Positions 51,095 through 59,119 of a stretch of DNA of 64,000 nucleotides are shown piece after piece. The stretch's first letter is position 1, and each line of letters begins with the position of its first letter. The DNA lies in NCBI GenBank assembly GCA_964596115.1, contig CAZQRW010000002.1, positions 15,896-79,895 of the forward strand, given 5' to 3'. A program made the translations under genes and the position numbers. The notes under the pieces are model-generated. The model saw only the letters and a program-made list of their open reading frames with translations, made no database searches and was not told the origin of the DNA. The stretch comes from CAZQRW01 sp964596115. Its GTDB lineage: Bacteria > Hydrothermota > UBA3072 > B12-G15.

Positions 51095-53274
51095 TTTCTC
51101 CCCTTATTTTTGTCAAATCCGTACCCAAAATCGAAACCTATAATACCCATCATCGGTATTTCCACTCTGAAACCTACTCCCCCACTCGTATAGAGGTCTG
51201 AAAGCTTCATATACTTTAAACTCTTATACGCATTGCCAGCATCGATAAATGTCATAACATAAGCAGTTTTCGACAAATTCCTCCTTAATTCAAGGTTCAT
51301 AATTAATGCTGCATTCCCACCAATAACATAGTTATCCTTCATAGGCCCAATAGATCTATCGTTATATCCCCTTATACCCATAGAACCACTTCCACCTAAT
51401 ATGTACTTTTCTGTCAAAGGAATTTCCTGCCCAATGCCATTCCCAAATCCAAAAAATAATCTATTCATAAGAACGAAATCTGGAAAGATTTCTGCGTACC
51501 TTCTCATTTCAAAGTTGATTTTATAAAAACTTACATTTCCCTGTAAAATCCCCCCAGATAATTTTGGGGAGAAAGAAATATAACTTCCATTTTTTGCTGC
51601 AAGATAATTATCCCTCGTATCCCTCCAGAAATTAGCCATCACGGAGGATTCTATTTTTTTACCTGCCTCGTTTAAAATAAAATCAGGTACACTTTTAGTC
51701 GTATCAACTGATATCTCATTTCTTGATAAACTATAAGAACCACCAAGAAAAACATTTCTATTCCTGGTGAGGAGTTTCCCTAAACTTATCTGCCCCCCTG
51801 TTCTATATTCATCATAATATTGCCACATTCTGAATGTTGAGAATATGTTAAATCCAAAGCTGGTAGGTGTATCAAAAAGCCAGGGTTCACGGAATCCCAA
51901 GGTTAAGTTTTGTACAGGCTGTGATGTCTTCGTATTGGCAACAGTTCTCTCATAGGAAAAGTTTACCCGCTGTCCCCTTCCTAAAAAGTTCGGGATATTC
52001 ATAGAAACGTTTCCAGTTAATCCTATGTCACCCGAAAATCCAAATCCTGCAGTAAATTGTGCACTCTGTTTTTCTTTGACCTTAAATACAAGGGTAATGG
52101 AATCCTTTGATTGTTCGGGTTTCATTTCTAAACTTAGATCATCAAAGTATCCGAGCCTAAAAATATTTTTTTGTGAATTTATTACTTCTTCCCTCTTAAA
52201 TATATCACCAGGAAATATTGTGATATTTCTTCTTACTACTTTGTCGTATGTTTTCTCATTTCCCTTTATGTCTATATACTTAACAAAAACCTTGTCGCCC
52301 TCTGTTACTGAGAGGGTTACATTTACTGTATCGCCCTGGAACTGCATATCTGGATTAATATTAACATAAAGATATCCATTATTTGTATAAAAGGTATACA
52401 TATCCTGGATCGATTTTTGAAAACTTTTATTATTAAAAATCTCTCCTCTTTTCAATTTTATATACTTCTCTGGATTTTTTAAATACTCATTGCCAACGAA
52501 TACGATCGAACCAACATAATACTTTGTCCCTTCTGTTATGTAAAAATTAAGTACTGCACGCGAATTATTTTCATTAATTTTGTATGAATCAACCTTTGCA
52601 TCGAGAAAACCCTTTTCTCTATAATAATTTTCTATTCTTTTTACATCTTGAACAAGTGTAGAATCAACAATCTCACCCTTTCTCCAGAACATCCATTTCT
52701 TTTTCCCTCTATGTTTTATCTTTCCACCAAGTGTTCTTGATTTTATTTTTTCATTTCCCCAAAATTTTACATCTACAAGTACAAGCTTCTTCCCTTCCGT
52801 TATCTCAAATGTAACATCCATTTCCCCTTCCAGATAATTCCTTTTCAAATTAACCTTTGTTCCTCTAAAACCCCTTTCTCTGTACAAATTGAGAATTGCC
52901 TTCTTTATACGAAATAATCTTCTATCGGAGACCAACATCGGAGGAGAAATATCAATGAGTGGAGAAATTTCCTTATCCTTTATCTTTTTATTACCCTCGA
53001 AATTAACACTTCGAAGTTTTGGATATTCTTCTACAACAATCCAAACCTTCACTCCTCCACCCTTTCTCTCAGCTTCAAGCTTTATATCTTTAAACAATCC
53101 AGTAGAATAAAGATATTTTATTGCTTTCTGTCCCATTTTTTCTGTAAGTATTTCACCTATAGAAAGATTGGATGTTGTCAAAACGATACTCGTATCCACG
53201 TAGTGAAGGCCCTTAACACCAACATCTAATATAACCTCCCCATAAGGGAAAACCATCATAAGAAGAAATACCAT
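51058..53274 (-). CDS. bamA: Outer membrane protein assembly factor BamA
   Basis: 738 aa. Five POTRA-like repeats (about 15-375: 'KLRSVNFEGNKKIKDKEI', 'LVDVKFWGNEKIKSRTL', 'YVGSIVFVGNEYLKNPEKY', 'FVKYIDIKGNEKTYDKVVRR') and the Omp85 barrel (about 400-738) with 'NIPNFLGRGQRVNFSYE', 'LGGSGSMGIRGY' (the RGY lid motif) and the terminal aromatic 'QLGVTF'. Folds and inserts outer-membrane barrels. No Shine-Dalgarno precedes the ATG; a leaderless-type promoter does. First gene of the envelope operon. Confidence 0.95.
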   Translation of the reverse strand: MVFLLMMVFPYGEVILDVGVKGLHYVDTSIVLTTSNLSIGEILTEKMGQKAIKYLYSTGLFKDIKLEAERKGGGVKVWIVVEEYPKLRSVNFEGNKKIKDKEISPLIDISPPMLVSDRRLFRIKKAILNLYRERGFRGTKVNLKRNYLEGEMDVTFEITEGKKLVLVDVKFWGNEKIKSRTLGGKIKHRGKKKWMFWRKGEIVDSTLVQDVKRIENYYREKGFLDAKVDSYKINENNSRAVLNFYITEGTKYYVGSIVFVGNEYLKNPEKYIKLKRGEIFNNKSFQKSIQDMYTFYTNNGYLYVNINPDMQFQGDTVNVTLSVTEGDKVFVKYIDIKGNEKTYDKVVRRNITIFPGDIFKREEVINSQKNIFRLGYFDDLSLEMKPEQSKDSITLVFKVKEKQSAQFTAGFGFSGDIGLTGNVSMNIPNFLGRGQRVNFSYERTVANTKTSQPVQNLTLGFREPWLFDTPTSFGFNIFSTFRMWQYYDEYRTGGQISLGKLLTRNRNVFLGGSYSLSRNEISVDTTKSVPDFILNEAGKKIESSVMANFWRDTRDNYLAAKNGSYISFSPKLSGGILQGNVSFYKINFEMRRYAEIFPDFVLMNRLFFGFGNGIGQEIPLTEKYILGGSGSMGIRGYNDRSIGPMKDNYVIGGNAALIMNLELRRNLSKTAYVMTFIDAGNAYKSLKYMKLSDLYTSGGVGFRVEIPMMGIIGFDFGYGFDKNKGRKWLPHFQLGVTF

Positions 53275-53280
53275 AAACTT

Positions 53281-53308
53281 AAGTTATTAAAAAATGATTT
53301 GTTGTCAA
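53281..53308 (-). promoter_or_regulatory. Leaderless-type promoter of the bamA operon
   Basis: Minus-strand TTGACA (53308-53303), a 16-bp spacer and TAACTT (53286-53281), then 6 bp to the ATG at 53274. The -10 is a poor match but the geometry equals the other leaderless candidates. The rest of the 53275-53472 gap holds no recognised feature. Confidence 0.45.
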
Positions 53309-53472
53309 GGAGTTTATTCTTAATAAAACATTGGTGGTGGTAAAACTTTGTAAAACTATATAAACTTTATCATCCATTCCAAAGCCTTTGGCTCAAAATA
53401 TGATGCTTCACGAGCTGTCTAGTAACTACGAATTATTGATTCTCTCTCTTTACGCCCAGTTAAAAGTTTATT

Positions 53473-53868
53473 CTAAAACCTTATTGCAGATTTTGCAAGT
53501 TTGTCCGCTTCCTTATTTTTTTCTCTGGGGATATATTTAATACTTATACCTTTGAATTCCTTCATTAAAGATACAACCCTATAAAATAGTTTCTTTATAT
53601 ATGTATTCCTTACCTTATATGCACCATTTAACTGTTTTACAACTAACTGACTATCAAGAAATACATCCACTTCCTTTATATTTTTAGATATTAGGAATCT
53701 TAATCCTTCAACAAGCGCTGTATACTCTGCTTGATTATTTGTACTTATTCCTATATATTTAGAACCTTCAAAGATTTTTTTATCATTTTTGTATACAACA
53801 AAACCAATCCCAGAAGGTCCTGGATTACTTGAGGAGGCCCCATCCGTATAGAGTATAAATTTAGTCAA
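53473..53868 (-). CDS. Ribonuclease HI-like protein
   Basis: 131 aa RNase H fold of the reverse-transcriptase-like RNase HI (RVT_3) group. Active-site acids are in 'YTDGASSSNPGPSG' (Asp), 'NNQAEYTALVEGL' (Glu), 'VFLDSQLVVKQLNG' (Asp) and 'NKEADKLAKSAI' (Asp). Cleaves RNA in RNA-DNA hybrids. Lacks the basic protrusion of E. coli RnhA. Overlaps the zinc-ribbon gene by 8 bp. Confidence 0.9.
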   Translation of the reverse strand: MTKFILYTDGASSSNPGPSGIGFVVYKNDKKIFEGSKYIGISTNNQAEYTALVEGLRFLISKNIKEVDVFLDSQLVVKQLNGAYKVRNTYIKKLFYRVVSLMKEFKGISIKYIPREKNKEADKLAKSAIRF

Positions 53869-54580
53869 TGTATTTATAAATCAGGATTCTGCCGCACATA
53901 TCGCAGGTGAATATCCTTTCAGCCCGTTTTACTTCAGCAAATTTCTGAGGTGGAATGGTAGAAAAACAACCAGTACATATTGCTTCTTCTATCACAGCTA
54001 CACCCTTTCCACCCTTGCTCTTTCTAATTCTTTCATATCTCTGGAAAAGTGGTTCATCATTTAGTCTTGCTGCTGTGCGTTTTTTCTCATCCTCTTTGAT
54101 TAGTATTTTCTCATCAGCATTGTTTGATGCCCTTTCTATATTTCTTTTCTCCTCAAGAATTCTCTTTTTTAAATCATCAAACATTCTTTCTTTTTCTGTA
54201 TATTCCTTGTTTTCTTTCTCTCTCTTTGCATATATTTCAAGGAGTTGGTCTTCGAGCAATGAAATCTTTTCTTCGGTTTCCTTTATTTGTTTTTGTAGAG
54301 CCTTATACTCCTCATTCGTTTTAACAGAAAATTGCCTCTTCTTTGAATTTTCGTATAGCATCTTTGCCTCTTCAATATCTCTTTCTATTCTTAAACGTTG
54401 TTCATTCAAGAGCTCGTGCTGACTCTTTTCCTCATTAAATTCCTCCTCAGCCCTTTCTAATTCTTTATCCAGCTTTTTTAAATCTTCTGGCGTCCTTTGC
54501 TTTAATTGCTTCAGTCGTAATATTTCATCGTCTATCTTTTGAAGCTCCATAAGTATTTTTAATTTTTCCTTTACAGTCAT
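53861..54580 (-). CDS. Coiled-coil C4 zinc-ribbon protein (HP0958/CT398-like)
   Basis: 239 aa. A long antiparallel coiled coil (about 5-180) ends in a C4 zinc ribbon with 'CTGCFSTIPPQ' and 'FTCDMCGRILIY'. This is the architecture of HP0958/CT398-type proteins, which bind RNA or secretion components. AAGGAGG lies 6 bp before the ATG. It follows the two tRNA genes and their terminator, and pairs with the RNase H-like gene as in many genomes. Confidence 0.88.
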   Translation of the reverse strand: MTVKEKLKILMELQKIDDEILRLKQLKQRTPEDLKKLDKELERAEEEFNEEKSQHELLNEQRLRIERDIEEAKMLYENSKKRQFSVKTNEEYKALQKQIKETEEKISLLEDQLLEIYAKREKENKEYTEKERMFDDLKKRILEEKRNIERASNNADEKILIKEDEKKRTAARLNDEPLFQRYERIRKSKGGKGVAVIEEAICTGCFSTIPPQKFAEVKRAERIFTCDMCGRILIYKYID

Positions 54581-54590
54581 TAATCCTCCT

Positions 54591-54624
54591 TAAAAATAAA
54601 ATAAGTGCACAGTTGTGCACTTAT
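54591..54624 (-). terminator. Terminator hairpin after the tRNA pair
   Basis: Perfect 11-bp arms (54601-54611 and 54614-54624, GTGCACA core) around 2 bp, followed on the minus strand by a T-rich tract (54600-54591, TTTATTTTTA). The hairpin begins three bases after the tRNA-Val end and its T tract runs up to the Shine-Dalgarno of the zinc-ribbon gene. Confidence 0.7.
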
Positions 54625-54626
54625 TA

Positions 54627-54700
54627 TGGGCGAAAGAGGAGTTGAACCTCTGACCTCCGGTATGTGAGACCGGTGCTCTAACCAACTGAGCTATTCGCCC
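54627..54700 (-). tRNA. tRNA-Val (anticodon CAC)
   Basis: 73 nt plus discriminator A. Acceptor GGGCGAA pairs with TTCGCCC; D arm GCTC/GAGC; anticodon stem CCGGT/ACCGG around loop CTCACAT, giving CAC; T arm AGAGG/CCTCT with loop TTCAACT. The 3' CCA is not encoded. Confidence 0.95.
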
Positions 54701-54736
54701 TTCCAAATCTTTCTCCCATATATACTCTGTATTAAG

Positions 54737-54810
54737 TGGGCCCGGTAGGGATTGAACCCACGACCTGCTGATTATGAGTCAGCCGCTCTAACCAACTGAG
54801 CTACGGGCCC
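54737..54810 (-). tRNA. tRNA-Met (anticodon CAT)
   Basis: 73 nt plus discriminator A. Acceptor GGGCCCG pairs with CGGGCCC; D arm GCTC/GAGC; anticodon stem GCTGA/TCAGC around CTCATAA, giving CAT; T arm GTGGG/CCTAC (one G-T mismatch-type pair). The first pair is G-C, unlike initiator tRNAs. Elongator Met is most likely; a lysidine-modified Ile2 tRNA with the same anticodon cannot be excluded. No encoded CCA. Confidence 0.9.
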
Positions 54811-54828
54811 AATTTATAATATATTTTG

Positions 54829-54856
54829 ATTATATTTATTTATTCACTTATGTCAA
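54829..54856 (-). promoter_or_regulatory. tRNA operon promoter
   Basis: Minus-strand TTGACA (54856-54851), a 16-bp spacer and perfect TATAAT (54834-54829), about 18 bp before the mature tRNA-Met 5' end. It is the closest consensus match in the window. The rest of the 54811-55055 gap holds the TPR-gene promoter and nothing else recognised. Confidence 0.8.
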
Positions 54857-54994
54857 GTAGACAATCCACAGGCTGAATGTTTACTGAAGTAATACTTTTA
54901 ATGTTCACAGCTTCAATAAAAAAAACAATAAGTAAAGGAAAAATTATGCTCTGTTTTCTGACATCTTAATAGCTATTTCATATCACTTTTTTAC

Positions 54995-55022
54995 TTGACA
55001 CTACTCTCTATAAAGGTATATT
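54995..55022 (+). promoter_or_regulatory. Promoter of the TPR-efp operon
   Basis: TTGACA (54995-55000), a 16-bp spacer and TATATT (55017-55022); the predicted start near 55029 leaves a short leader with AGGCAGGTG before the ATG at 55056. Confidence 0.65.
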
Positions 55023-55055
55023 AAATTTGTAAAATAATAAAAAGGCAGGTGAAAT

Positions 55056-56237
55056 ATGTTAGAAGAAAATCTTGACAAATTGAGAGAAAAGTATGAAAGG
55101 GACCCTGATTCGTTAATATTTGCTCAATACGGCGATACCTTAAGGAAGGCTAATAGGATTGATGAAGCAATTACTATCCTTGAAGACGGTCTCAGAAAAC
55201 ATCCAAATTACGCCACCGGTTACATGATACTAGGAAGATGTTATAGGGATAAAAACGCTATAGAGGCTGCCATAAAGGAATTCGAAAAAGCCGTTGAACT
55301 TGATAAGCAAAGTATCCTTGCTCATAAGGAACTCAGTGACCTTTATATTCAGGAAGGACAGACAAATAGAGCAATAGATATACTTCAGAAATTGTTGAAT
55401 CTCGACCCTCTTGATGATGCAGCAAGGGATAAATTGAGAGAACTCAGGGAAAAGAGTTTAGAGGAAGAGAAAAATGTTATATCATCCGTCGGAAAGGAAG
55501 ACTTCTTTTCCTTTTTCGAAGAGGAAAAGACGAAGGAATCTATGGAAGTACCAACAGAAACTGAAGTCCCTAAAGAGACGCACAAAAAAAATATCCCTGA
55601 AGAGGAACTTGAATCTTTCCTTGAGCCCAAAAGAGTACCCGAACAGCCCGCAGAGGCTGAAACACCTACTGAAGAAACTCCACCTGTTGAAGAAACAAGG
55701 GAAGAGGTTGAGCCTGTTTCTGCTCAACCAATAGAGAAAGGGACAGAAGAATTTGAGACCAAAGAAATAGGGGCAGAATCAGTAGAAAAAGAAATGGCAG
55801 AATTACCAGAAAAAAAGATTAAAAAAGAAACTATAGAAGTACCCCAGGGTTCAGAGACTATAAATCCGAAATTTAATCTTGAATTGGCAAAATTGTACAT
55901 AAAGTATAACTTTAATGATAAAGCCCTCTCTGTACTTCAGAAAATCCTTGAAAAAGAACCTGATAATACTGATGCATCCCTTTTGCTAAATGAAATAAAA
56001 GGACTGTCACCCTTAGAAGAGATAAAGAAACCTTCTCCTCCAATGGAGGAAGAAAAAACCGAAGATACAGGCATCCTTGAGGAAATTGGTAAGAAAGAAA
56101 CACCTATAGAGATAGAGTCAGCTGAGCCAGAAGCAAAAGAAGAGGATACTGAAAAGAAAGAAGAAAATAAAAGAGGGACAGAGAACGCGGAACCTAAGAG
56201 CCTTAGCGATCTTTTTGGGGAAGACGAAAATGAGTAA
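55056..56237 (+). CDS. TPR-repeat protein with acidic proline-rich linker
   Basis: 393 aa. Residues about 1-140 hold three to four TPRs ('DEAITILEDGLRKHPNYATGYMILGRCYRD', 'AIKEFEKAVELDKQSILAHKEL', 'RAIDILQKLLNLDP'); about 150-265 is a Glu/Pro/Thr-rich low-complexity linker; a single further TPR follows (about 270-310, 'KALSVLQKILEKEPDNTDASLLL') and an acidic tail. No signal peptide, so probably a cytoplasmic scaffold. First gene of a plus-strand operon; its stop overlaps the M24 peptidase start by 8 bp. Confidence 0.8.
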   Translation: MLEENLDKLREKYERDPDSLIFAQYGDTLRKANRIDEAITILEDGLRKHPNYATGYMILGRCYRDKNAIEAAIKEFEKAVELDKQSILAHKELSDLYIQEGQTNRAIDILQKLLNLDPLDDAARDKLRELREKSLEEEKNVISSVGKEDFFSFFEEEKTKESMEVPTETEVPKETHKKNIPEEELESFLEPKRVPEQPAEAETPTEETPPVEETREEVEPVSAQPIEKGTEEFETKEIGAESVEKEMAELPEKKIKKETIEVPQGSETINPKFNLELAKLYIKYNFNDKALSVLQKILEKEPDNTDASLLLNEIKGLSPLEEIKKPSPPMEEEKTEDTGILEEIGKKETPIEIESAEPEAKEEDTEKKEENKRGTENAEPKSLSDLFGEDENE

Positions 56238-57297
56238 CTCAAGGATGAGCAAACTACAGAAAAGACTCTCTGAGCTAAAAATTGATGCCTTCCTTATAAC
56301 CAATATGAAAAATATATACTACCTGACAGGATTTACTGGAGATTCAGGCATCCTATTCGTAACACGGAGAAAGGCTCTGCTTATAACGGATTATCGCTTC
56401 CAGGGGGATATAGTTGAAAACATCAAAGATGCTGATTTTACACTTTCGAAGGAAAGATATACGATGGAATTAGTCAGACAAAAAATTTTCAAAGGAAAGA
56501 AAACGATTGGGTTTGAATCCGCCAGCGTTTCTTATGGATCTTTAAAATCTATAAAAAAAGTTTTAAAAAAGAAAATGAAACCAATCGAAGGAGCGGTAGA
56601 GGAGTTAAGAGAAATAAAGGACGAGAAGGAAATTACGTATCTGAAAAAGGCTGCCTCTATTGGTGATAAAGCATTACTGAAGGTTCTTGATATTATTAAA
56701 CCCGGGATAAAAGAAAAAGATATTGCGGCAGAGCTAGAGTATCAGATGAAAAAACTGGGTGGTGAAAAGCCTTCATTTGATACTATTGTTGCCTCAGGTT
56801 ACCGTTCAGGGACACCCCATGGTGTGGCATCCGATAAAAAAATCCGCAAAAATGAATTCATTACAATGGATTTTGGAAATTTCTATAAGGGTTATGCCTC
56901 TGATATGACCAGGACAATCTATGTCGGGAAACCATCAAAAAAAGAATTGGATATCTACAACACCGTCTATCAAGCTCAAAAAGAGGCTCGTACTAAATTC
57001 CAGGTCGGTATGAAATTAAAGGATATTGATAAAATTGCAAGGGATTACATTACAGCAAAGGGTTACGGAGAAAATTTTACACATTCACTTGGCCATGGAG
57101 TGGGCCTTAATATCCATGAAAAACCCTTTGTTAGCTTCAAAAGCAAGGGTGTTTTGAAAGATGGTATGGTTTTCACAATTGAACCAGGTGTCTATATAAA
57201 TAACTTTTGTGGAGTAAGAATTGAAGATACCGTTGCTGTTTTTAATGGTAAAAAGATTGAGTTAACAAAATCAAAAAGGGAACTAATCACTCTTTAG
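56230..57297 (+). CDS. M24 family Xaa-Pro aminopeptidase/dipeptidase
   Basis: The ATG at 56230 was chosen, overlapping the upstream stop; an upstream TTG at 56215 is less likely. 355 aa. N-terminal creatinase-like domain ('IDAFLITNMKNIYYLTGFTGDSG') and pita-bread C-terminal domain with metal ligands in 'DFGNFYKGYASDMTRT', 'HSLGHGVGLNIHE', 'FTIEPGVYI' and 'GVRIEDTVAV'. Removes N-terminal residues next to proline. It is adjacent to efp, a very common pairing, which is notable because EF-P relieves stalling at proline codons. Confidence 0.93.
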   Translation: MSNSRMSKLQKRLSELKIDAFLITNMKNIYYLTGFTGDSGILFVTRRKALLITDYRFQGDIVENIKDADFTLSKERYTMELVRQKIFKGKKTIGFESASVSYGSLKSIKKVLKKKMKPIEGAVEELREIKDEKEITYLKKAASIGDKALLKVLDIIKPGIKEKDIAAELEYQMKKLGGEKPSFDTIVASGYRSGTPHGVASDKKIRKNEFITMDFGNFYKGYASDMTRTIYVGKPSKKELDIYNTVYQAQKEARTKFQVGMKLKDIDKIARDYITAKGYGENFTHSLGHGVGLNIHEKPFVSFKSKGVLKDGMVFTIEPGVYINNFCGVRIEDTVAVFNGKKIELTKSKRELITL

Positions 57298-57303
57298 AAA
57301 GTT

Positions 57304-57867
57304 ATGGCTGATACAAGCGATATCAGAAAGGGCTTAACAGTTAAAATGGATGGAGCAGTTTATAAAGTTGTAGATTTTCTGCATGTTAAACCTGGGAAGG
57401 GACAGGCATTCGTAAGAACCAAATTTAAAAATATGGAGACAGGTGCAGTTATCGAAAAAAATCTGAAATCTGGGACAACAATATATCCTGTTAGAGTAGA
57501 GGAAAAATCTGCCCAATACCTTTATAGAGATGGAGATTATTATATTTTTATGGATCTCGAAACCTATGAGCAGTATAGCCTTCCACTCGATCAAATTGAA
57601 GAGGAATATAAATTTCTAAAGGACGGTTTAGAATTATCTCTCTTAATTGCAGATGATAAAATTATTGGTATAAAATTACCGAATTTTGTTGAATTAAAAA
57701 TTATAGAAACAGATCCCGGGGTAAGAGGTGATACCGCTCAAGGGGGCACCAAACCAGCAAAGGTTGAGACTGGTGCAATTATATCTGTTCCTCTTTTTGT
57801 GGAAGAGGGCGAAATAATAAGGATTGACACAAGAACAGGAGCTTATGTAGAGCGAGTCAAAAAATAG
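57304..57867 (+). CDS. efp: Elongation factor P
   Basis: 187 aa, three OB-like domains. The loop that reaches the P-site tRNA reads 'HVKPGKGQAFVRTKFKN', with a Lys at the modifiable tip. Later domains 'LPDQ'-type 'LPLDQIEEEYKFLK' and 'ETDPGVRGDTAQGGTKPAKVETGA' plus 'GEIIRIDTRTGAYVERVK' are standard. Rescues ribosomes at polyproline. Its stop overlaps the YjbQ-like GTG start by one base. No EpmA/EpmB or EarP is present here, so tip modification is unknown. Confidence 0.97.
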   Translation: MADTSDIRKGLTVKMDGAVYKVVDFLHVKPGKGQAFVRTKFKNMETGAVIEKNLKSGTTIYPVRVEEKSAQYLYRDGDYYIFMDLETYEQYSLPLDQIEEEYKFLKDGLELSLLIADDKIIGIKLPNFVELKIIETDPGVRGDTAQGGTKPAKVETGAIISVPLFVEEGEIIRIDTRTGAYVERVKK

Positions 57868-58286
57868 TGAAAATTTATACTGATGAAATAAAGTTTTCCA
57901 CAAAAGGTTTTGACGATATTATAGATATTACTAAAGCCGTAGTAGAAATTCTTAGAGAGTCCAGTATAAAAAACGGAATAGTTACACTCTTTATCCCTGG
58001 CTCAACAGGTGGCATTACCACTATTGAGTACGAACCAGGTTTAAAAAAAGACTTCCCTGAGATGATGGAAAAGATAGCCCCTCAAAATAAAAATTATCAC
58101 CACAACGAAACCTGGCACGATGGAAACGGTTTCTCACATCTAAGGGCATCATTGATAGGACCTTCTCTTACAGTACCCATTGCAAATGGAGAATTAACTC
58201 TAGGAACGTGGCAACAGATTGTGTTTATAGATTTTGATAACAGAAGCAGGAAAAGGAGTGTCATTGCCCATATTATTGGTGATTAG
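57867..58286 (+). CDS. YjbQ/UPF0047 family protein
   Basis: 139 aa from a GTG that overlaps the efp stop. Family signature: 'GIVTLFIPGSTGGITTIEYEPGL', 'HNETWHDGNGFSHLRASLIGPSLTVPI' and 'GTWQQIVFIDFDNRSRKRSVI'. Members show low thiamine-phosphate-synthase activity in vitro; the physiological role is unresolved. A thiL gene exists elsewhere in the window (43.6 kb) but no other thiamine genes. Confidence 0.93.
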   Translation: MKIYTDEIKFSTKGFDDIIDITKAVVEILRESSIKNGIVTLFIPGSTGGITTIEYEPGLKKDFPEMMEKIAPQNKNYHHNETWHDGNGFSHLRASLIGPSLTVPIANGELTLGTWQQIVFIDFDNRSRKRSVIAHIIGD

Positions 58287-59109
58287 TTTCTTTTTATTTA
58301 GAACACCCAATTTTAATGGAGATTCTTCATTTAGTTGTCTTGAAAAACAGATGAACTTTGGATATAGAATTCCAGGTTCACCCGCTCATAAAAAATGTAA
58401 AAATTATATCATAAATAGATTAAGAAAGACTGCAGACACTGTATACCTTCAGAATTTTGAAATAAATAGTGTGCATTTTCATAACATCATTGCTGAAATA
58501 CATTCTAAAGGGAAAAAATGGCTTCTTCTTGGGGCACATTATGACACAAGACCTTTCTGTGACAAAGATCCAGATACAACCTATCAGGATTCGGCTCTAC
58601 CTGGAGCAAATGACGGGGCAAGCGGTGTAGCAATCCTATTAGAGTTGGCAAGAATATTATATAAAAAAAAGCCACATGTGAATATAAAATTTGTCTTCTT
58701 TGATGGTGAAGACTTCGGGAGAACAGAATACTCTTCCTTTATTGGGTCAAAATACTTCGCCTCCACATTAATCAAAAAACCTGATTTTGCAATAATTGTA
58801 GATATGGTTGGTGACAGAGATCTGAACATATACAAAGAAGGATTCTCTGAACGATTTTCGAATGGATTTAATGATCGAGCGTTTAAGATATTCAAAAAGC
58901 TATATCCAAAAAATTTCATCGATAGCGTAAAATATTACATAGATGATGACCACATTCCTTTAATAAAAAAGGGTGTAAGTGCAATAGATATAATAGACTT
59001 TGATTATCCATTCTGGCATACTCATCTTGATACAGAAGATAAATGTGCCCCAAAAAGTCTTGAAATAACTGGAAGGGCAATTGAACAATTAACGTATGAA
59101 TTACGATAG
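58264..59109 (+). CDS. M28 peptidase, glutaminyl-cyclase-like, exported
   Basis: The start was set at TTG 58264 with AAGGAG 5 bp upstream; a GTG at 58258 overlaps the ribosome site. 281 aa. A hydrophobic N-terminus suggests export or anchoring. Zinc ligands: 'GAHYDTRP', 'LPGANDGASGVAILLELAR', 'FFDGEDFG', 'DDDHIPLIKKGV' and 'FWHTHLDTEDK'. The order and the 'DDHIP...WHT.LDT' ending resemble glutaminyl-peptide cyclotransferases more than broad aminopeptidases. It overlaps the YjbQ-like gene by 23 bp. Confidence 0.85.
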   Translation: MPILLVISFFLFRTPNFNGDSSFSCLEKQMNFGYRIPGSPAHKKCKNYIINRLRKTADTVYLQNFEINSVHFHNIIAEIHSKGKKWLLLGAHYDTRPFCDKDPDTTYQDSALPGANDGASGVAILLELARILYKKKPHVNIKFVFFDGEDFGRTEYSSFIGSKYFASTLIKKPDFAIIVDMVGDRDLNIYKEGFSERFSNGFNDRAFKIFKKLYPKNFIDSVKYYIDDDHIPLIKKGVSAIDIIDFDYPFWHTHLDTEDKCAPKSLEITGRAIEQLTYELR

Positions 59110-59119
59110 GGAGGATACT

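Noticed and set aside
54878..54985. About 30-codon ORF between the tRNA promoter and the TPR gene
   Set aside because: No ribosome site, no family features, and it lies between divergent promoters.
55474..55734. Alternative frames in the middle of the TPR gene
   Set aside because: They arise from the repetitive Glu/Lys/Pro codons of the linker and lack starts with ribosome sites.
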